Shown: one piece after another, positions 60,499-64,000 of the stretch
Numbering within the stretch: the first letter of the stretch is position 1
Layout: every line of letters begins with the position of its first letter
Assembly (NCBI GenBank): GCA_964488865.1
Contig: CAZAWR010000020.1
Location: 1-64,000 of the forward strand
DNA: 64,000 bases
Reading direction: 5' to 3'
Source: MWCO01 sp964488865
GTDB lineage: Bacteria; Myxococcota_A; Polyangia; Polyangiales; Polyangiaceae
The notes under the pieces: model-generated
The model's database searches: none
Told to the model about the DNA's origin: nothing
What the model saw: the letters and a program-made list of their open reading frames with translations, nothing else
Translations under genes and position numbers: made by a program

Positions 60499-62375
60499 TT
60501 GCTCTCCTCCTTGATTGCGAGAGCGCCGCCCTCGGAGCCCTTGTCGTCCGCCTTGGGCCCCGGCCCGCCCTCATCCAGGGCCTCGAGCGTTTTCATCAGC
60601 GCATCGCGCGAAGGACCGGACAGGTTGCCCGCGAGCACCTCGTTGGTCAGCAGCCGGGCCGGACCCCCTACTGTCCCCTGCGCCTCGTTCCACACCAACC
60701 GGTTGCGCGTGTGGAAGTCCGACACCGCCTGGCTCGAACGGCTCAGGAACGTCGACGGGAACAGACCGATGACGAAGACCATGATGACCAGCGGGGCCAA
60801 GGCTATGCCCTCGCGGATGGTCAGGTCCGGCAGATGGAAGTTCTTCGGGTTCTTCAGTGGCCCGAAGAAGACCTTCTGCACCACGCTCAGCATGTACACC
60901 GCGGCGAGGATGACGCCGAAGGCCGCCAGCGCCGCATCGACCCAGTGGAACTTGCCCAGGTACGGCGACGTGTAGGTGCCCATGATGACCATGAATTCGC
61001 CCACGAACCCGTTGGTGCCTGGCACGCCCACGCTCGCCATGGTCATGATGAGGAAGACGGTGGCGTACACGGGCATGACCTTGGCCAGACCGCCGAACTC
61101 GGAGATCTCACGGGTGTGGCGACGGTCGTAGAGCACGCCGACGAGCAAGAAGAGCGCGCCGGTGGAGATGCCGTGGTTGACCATCTGGAGCAGCGCGCCT
61201 TGCGTGCTCGTATGGGTGTTGGCGAACAGGCCCAGCATGACGTAGCCGAGGTGGGCGACGGACGAGTAGGCGACGAGGCGCTTGAAGTCGTCTTGCTTCC
61301 AGGAGCAGAGGGCGCCGTAGATGATGCCGCCGAGCACGGCGACGCCGGCGAGGTTGGCCGCCTGGCTTCCGGCTGCCCAGGGGAACAACCCCATGGCGAA
61401 ACGCATGTACGCGTAGGTCCCCATCTTCAGCAAGACGGCCGCAAGGATGATGGATCCGCCCGTGGGCGCCTGCACGTGCGCGTCGGGCAACCAGGTGTGC
61501 ACCGGGAACATCGGCACCTTGATGAAGAAGGCGATCGCGAAGGCCCAGAAGCACAGCAGTTGGGTATGCTGGGGCAGCAGCACCTTGTTGAGCGCCAGCA
61601 AGCTGAAGCTCACCTCGCCCGTGAGCTGCGAGTACGAGTAGACGAGGTAGATGATGGCCGCGAGCATCAGCACCGAGCCCGCCATCGTGTAGATGAAGAA
61701 CTTGAGCGCGGCCTTGATCCGGTCCTGGGAACCCCACACGCCGATCAGCAAATACATCGGGATCAGCATGAGCTCCCAGAACACGTAGAACAGGAACAGG
61801 TCGAGCGAGACGAACGCCCCTAGCATCGCCGCCTGCAAGAACAGGAACGAGAAGCAGAGGTCCTTGATGCGCGTCTTGATCGACCCGAACGTCACGTACG
61901 CGGCGATCGGGGTGATGAAGGTCGTGAGCATCACCAGCCACAGGCTGATCCCGTCGACCGCCACGTGGTAGCGAATGCCGAACGCGGGGATCCAGTCCTG
62001 CACGTAGACGAAGTGCCACCCCGTGGACATCGGCACCTTCAACAACCACAGGGATGCCAGCAGGTCGACGAGCAGGATGCCAAGGGTCAGGCCGCGCAAG
62101 AACTTCGGCGACTGGCGGGGCATGAACAGGATGAAGAACGACCCCACCAGAGGCAGCCCGATCAGAACGTTGAGCAAGTGGGGCCACTCACCCGGCGTCT
62201 CCTCGACGGGCGTGGCGCCAGGCCAAACCCACATCACGAACATCACGAGCAGGGCGGAGATCAGGCCGATGCCCGCTCGCTCGCCCCAGGACGGACGCTT
62301 CGGAACCAACGCGCCGAACGCTCCCGCCGCAAGCGCGGGCCACAGGTCAAGCAAGGAACCGAGGGAGGGACTCAT
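60495..62375 (-). CDS. nuoM: NADH-quinone oxidoreductase subunit M
   Basis: 626 aa, about 14 helices, antiporter-like complex I subunit. Signatures: FYVFWELMLIPMYLLIGVWG, PVHTWLPDAHVQAPTGGSII, LKMGTYAYMRFAMGLFP and KRLVAYSSVAHLGYVMLGLF. The C-terminus has an extra hydrophilic segment of about 80 residues (LRRSSQ onward, ending GGALAIKEESK) absent from E. coli NuoM. ATGA overlap with nuoL upstream. Confidence 0.98.
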   Translation of the reverse strand: MSPSLGSLLDLWPALAAGAFGALVPKRPSWGERAGIGLISALLVMFVMWVWPGATPVEETPGEWPHLLNVLIGLPLVGSFFILFMPRQSPKFLRGLTLGILLVDLLASLWLLKVPMSTGWHFVYVQDWIPAFGIRYHVAVDGISLWLVMLTTFITPIAAYVTFGSIKTRIKDLCFSFLFLQAAMLGAFVSLDLFLFYVFWELMLIPMYLLIGVWGSQDRIKAALKFFIYTMAGSVLMLAAIIYLVYSYSQLTGEVSFSLLALNKVLLPQHTQLLCFWAFAIAFFIKVPMFPVHTWLPDAHVQAPTGGSIILAAVLLKMGTYAYMRFAMGLFPWAAGSQAANLAGVAVLGGIIYGALCSWKQDDFKRLVAYSSVAHLGYVMLGLFANTHTSTQGALLQMVNHGISTGALFLLVGVLYDRRHTREISEFGGLAKVMPVYATVFLIMTMASVGVPGTNGFVGEFMVIMGTYTSPYLGKFHWVDAALAAFGVILAAVYMLSVVQKVFFGPLKNPKNFHLPDLTIREGIALAPLVIMVFVIGLFPSTFLSRSSQAVSDFHTRNRLVWNEAQGTVGGPARLLTNEVLAGNLSGPSRDALMKTLEALDEGGPGPKADDKGSEGGALAIKEESK

Positions 62376-64000
62376 GGCGACACCTCGATGGGCACGGTCA
62401 TCCCGACCTGGTCCGGCTTACTCTTGTCCGGCAAGGGCCGACGCAGCACGATCTCCTTGACCTCCGTCATCTTGAACACGTTCTGCACCTCGACCCGCAC
62501 TTTCATCTCCTCCCCCGGCGGCACCTTCACCTGCACCTTCTGCAGCAACGTCCACGTCTCATCCTGCTCCAACCGCGGATTGTCCCAGGTGCCGTCTCCG
62601 TCCCGGTCCCACCGGTACTTGTACCCAAGTCCCGGAGCTGCCTCGACCACGTACATCCCCCCGGGCTCGTCCTTGCTCACCACAAGCTCCCCATGCGCCG
62701 TCGCAAAGAAAGCGCCCATGGCGAACAACCCGACGACCATCACGGCCGCGTACATCTGCACGCGTCCCGTCTGGAACGACCGGAACAACGATCCAAAGGA
62801 CTGCACCACCAGCGCCGTCAGCCGCGCCAGCACGCCGTCGATCACCCACTTGTCAAACAGGGCCGCCGTCTCGGCGAGAGAATCGATCGCACCGAGCACG
62901 GTGGCCTCGTACAGCTCGTCGATGCGCCACTTGTCGAGCACCAGTCGGTACAGGCCGCCGGCGGCCTTGGCGGCCTGCCGGGCGGGCTCCCCGCCCTTGA
63001 CGTAGTAGACCCAGTAGGCACCCACCGAACCGATGAGGAACGCGAGCACACCGGGGATGAGCAAGAGGTGCTCGAGCTTCGTGAGCTCCTCGCCTTCCTC
63101 GATGGCCGTCACGAGCTTGAGGCCGCTCTGCATCGAGGGCTCGAGCCAGTGGGCGAAGGGCGTGAGGTGGAACGGCCCTGCGTTGAGCCAGCCCACGAAC
63201 AGCGCGAAGAACGCGAGCACGACCAAAGGCACCCACATCGTCCAGGGGGACTCGTGGGGAACGGGCCCGTCCGCAGGCTTGTCGTGGTGGTCGTGGTGGC
63301 CGTGACCCGCGTGGGGATCCTTCCAGCCCGGCACGATGCGCCAACCGCGGAAGTCACCGTAGAACGTCAGGAACACGGTACGCATCATGTAGAAGGCGGT
63401 GAGGATGGCCGCGGTGACACCCACGACGAACAGGCCGGTGGAGAACCACTCGGGGATCTGCAGGCCCTGGATGACGAGCTCGCGCGCCTCCGGGGAGAGC
63501 TGCCCGCCGGTCTTCTCCATCGCGTTGCGAAGCGCCAGGTCCTTGAGCAGCCCCGAGGCCTGGATGCGGTTGACGAAGGTCCGAAACAGAATCTCGTCCT
63601 TGGAGAAGAAGCCCGCGGTGAGGGGCAAACCGATGATGGCAGCGGTGGCCGCCACGTAGGTCCAGAAGGTGTAGGGCATGTACTTGCGCAGACCACCCAT
63701 GTTGCGCATGTCCTGCGACGCGTCGGTGTCGTGGACGCGGGCGTGCATGGCGTGGATGACGGAGCCGGCGCAAAGGAACAAGCAGGCCTTGAAGAAGGCG
63801 TGGGTGACCACGTGGAACATGCCGGCGGTGAAGGCGCCCACGCCCACGCCCATGAACATGAAGCCCAGCTGGCTGACGGTGGAGTAAGCCAGGACCTTCT
63901 TGATGTCGTGCTGGACCAGGCCGATGGTGGCGGCGAACAAGGCGGTGAGGGCGCCGGTCCCCGCGACGACCATCATCGCCGTGGGCGACAACACGAAGAC
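62372..64000 (-). CDS. nuoL: NADH-quinone oxidoreductase subunit L (5' end outside window) with PKD-like tail
   Basis: 543 residues visible; the start is beyond the right edge. GLVQHDIKKVLAYSTVSQLG, FKACLFLCAGSVIHAMHARV and FWTYVAATAAIIGLPLTAGF identify NuoL, the most distal pumping subunit with the long lateral helix. A His/Asp loop (DPHAGHGHHDHHDKPADGPV) sits between helices. After the last helix (AAVMVVGLFAMGAFFATAHG) about 100 residues form a beta-rich extension with YRWDRDGDGTWDNPRLEQDE, resembling a PKD domain (62375-62623). This extension is not part of standard NuoL. Confidence 0.97.
   Translation of the reverse strand, partial: VFVLSPTAMMVVAGTGALTALFAATIGLVQHDIKKVLAYSTVSQLGFMFMGVGVGAFTAGMFHVVTHAFFKACLFLCAGSVIHAMHARVHDTDASQDMRNMGGLRKYMPYTFWTYVAATAAIIGLPLTAGFFSKDEILFRTFVNRIQASGLLKDLALRNAMEKTGGQLSPEARELVIQGLQIPEWFSTGLFVVGVTAAILTAFYMMRTVFLTFYGDFRGWRIVPGWKDPHAGHGHHDHHDKPADGPVPHESPWTMWVPLVVLAFFALFVGWLNAGPFHLTPFAHWLEPSMQSGLKLVTAIEEGEELTKLEHLLLIPGVLAFLIGSVGAYWVYYVKGGEPARQAAKAAGGLYRLVLDKWRIDELYEATVLGAIDSLAETAALFDKWVIDGVLARLTALVVQSFGSLFRSFQTGRVQMYAAVMVVGLFAMGAFFATAHGELVVSKDEPGGMYVVEAAPGLGYKYRWDRDGDGTWDNPRLEQDETWTLLQKVQVKVPPGEEMKVRVEVQNVFKMTEVKEIVLRRPLPDKSKPDQVGMTVPIEVSP

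Noticed and set aside
1..64000. CRISPR array, rRNA, tRNA or prophage
   Set aside because: No regularly spaced repeats, no tRNA-like cloverleaf or rRNA sequence and no phage structural or integrase genes were seen by eye; a covariance-model scan would be decisive.

Overview
The window is high-GC bacterial DNA. Gene content points to a myxobacterium-like member of Myxococcota: dense FHA, GGDEF, PilZ and Ser/Thr-kinase signalling, many short lipoproteins with a Myxococcota-style Cys-rich or Asp/Ser-rich region, a MopE-type repeat, a myxosortase-like intramembrane protease and an XPB/Bax1 pair. This assignment is inference from gene content; no rRNA or tRNA gene is visible. The 5' end of nuoL lies beyond the right edge, and a membrane-fusion-protein gene runs off the left edge.

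Layout. 1-4.9 kb: a TetR-controlled efflux operon with a visible promoter and palindromic operator, then small single genes (TPR-like protein, AraC/GyrI-type regulator, VOC, YCII and SRPBCC proteins). 5.0-21.9 kb: a complete division and cell-wall (dcw) operon on the minus strand, in the order mraZ-rsmH-ftsL-ftsI-murE-murF-mraY-murD-ftsW-murG-murC-ftsQ-ftsA-ftsZ. Most junctions overlap by 1-4 nt. It starts at a consensus-like promoter followed by four MraZ-box-like repeats at 10-bp spacing, and ends at two GC-rich hairpins. murB and ddl are not in the cluster. 22.4-31.7 kb: a B12-binding mutase-type subunit, a large secreted protein, an FHA-GGDEF cyclase, a membrane Fe-S oxidoreductase of the ETF:menaquinone oxidoreductase type with a His-rich insert, a MopE-like lipoprotein and a membrane-anchored HEAT-repeat protein.

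32-44 kb: a CPBP/myxosortase-like protease coupled to a HAD phosphatase, a Tat-type molybdopterin lipoprotein, a B12 radical SAM protein, then a plus-strand signalling block (histidine kinase, response regulator, PilZ plus receiver-like protein, a second FHA-GGDEF cyclase, a transmembrane Ser/Thr kinase). A threonine/serine exporter follows, then an orphan 308-aa protein with a Cys/His arrangement matching CNF-type Rho-deamidating toxins. 44-58.9 kb: birA-nadC, lipoproteins, a GYD protein, an AI-2E-family permease, the Bax1 nuclease and XPB helicase pair, a CxC-rich small protein, SspB, and two B12/phosphodiesterase-type genes. Two near-identical hairpin-rich elements with inverted-repeat ends lie at 51.9 and 55.5 kb. 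58.9-64 kb: nuoN-nuoM-nuoL on the minus strand, the proton-pumping antiporter-like subunits of complex I. NuoL carries an unusual PKD-like C-terminal extension.

The best leads for something undescribed are the CNF-like deamidase candidate (43097-44023), the mobile-looking hairpin repeat pair (51913-52083 and 55498-55654), the NuoL PKD-like tail, the His-rich EMO insert, and the four-CxC protein next to one of the repeats.
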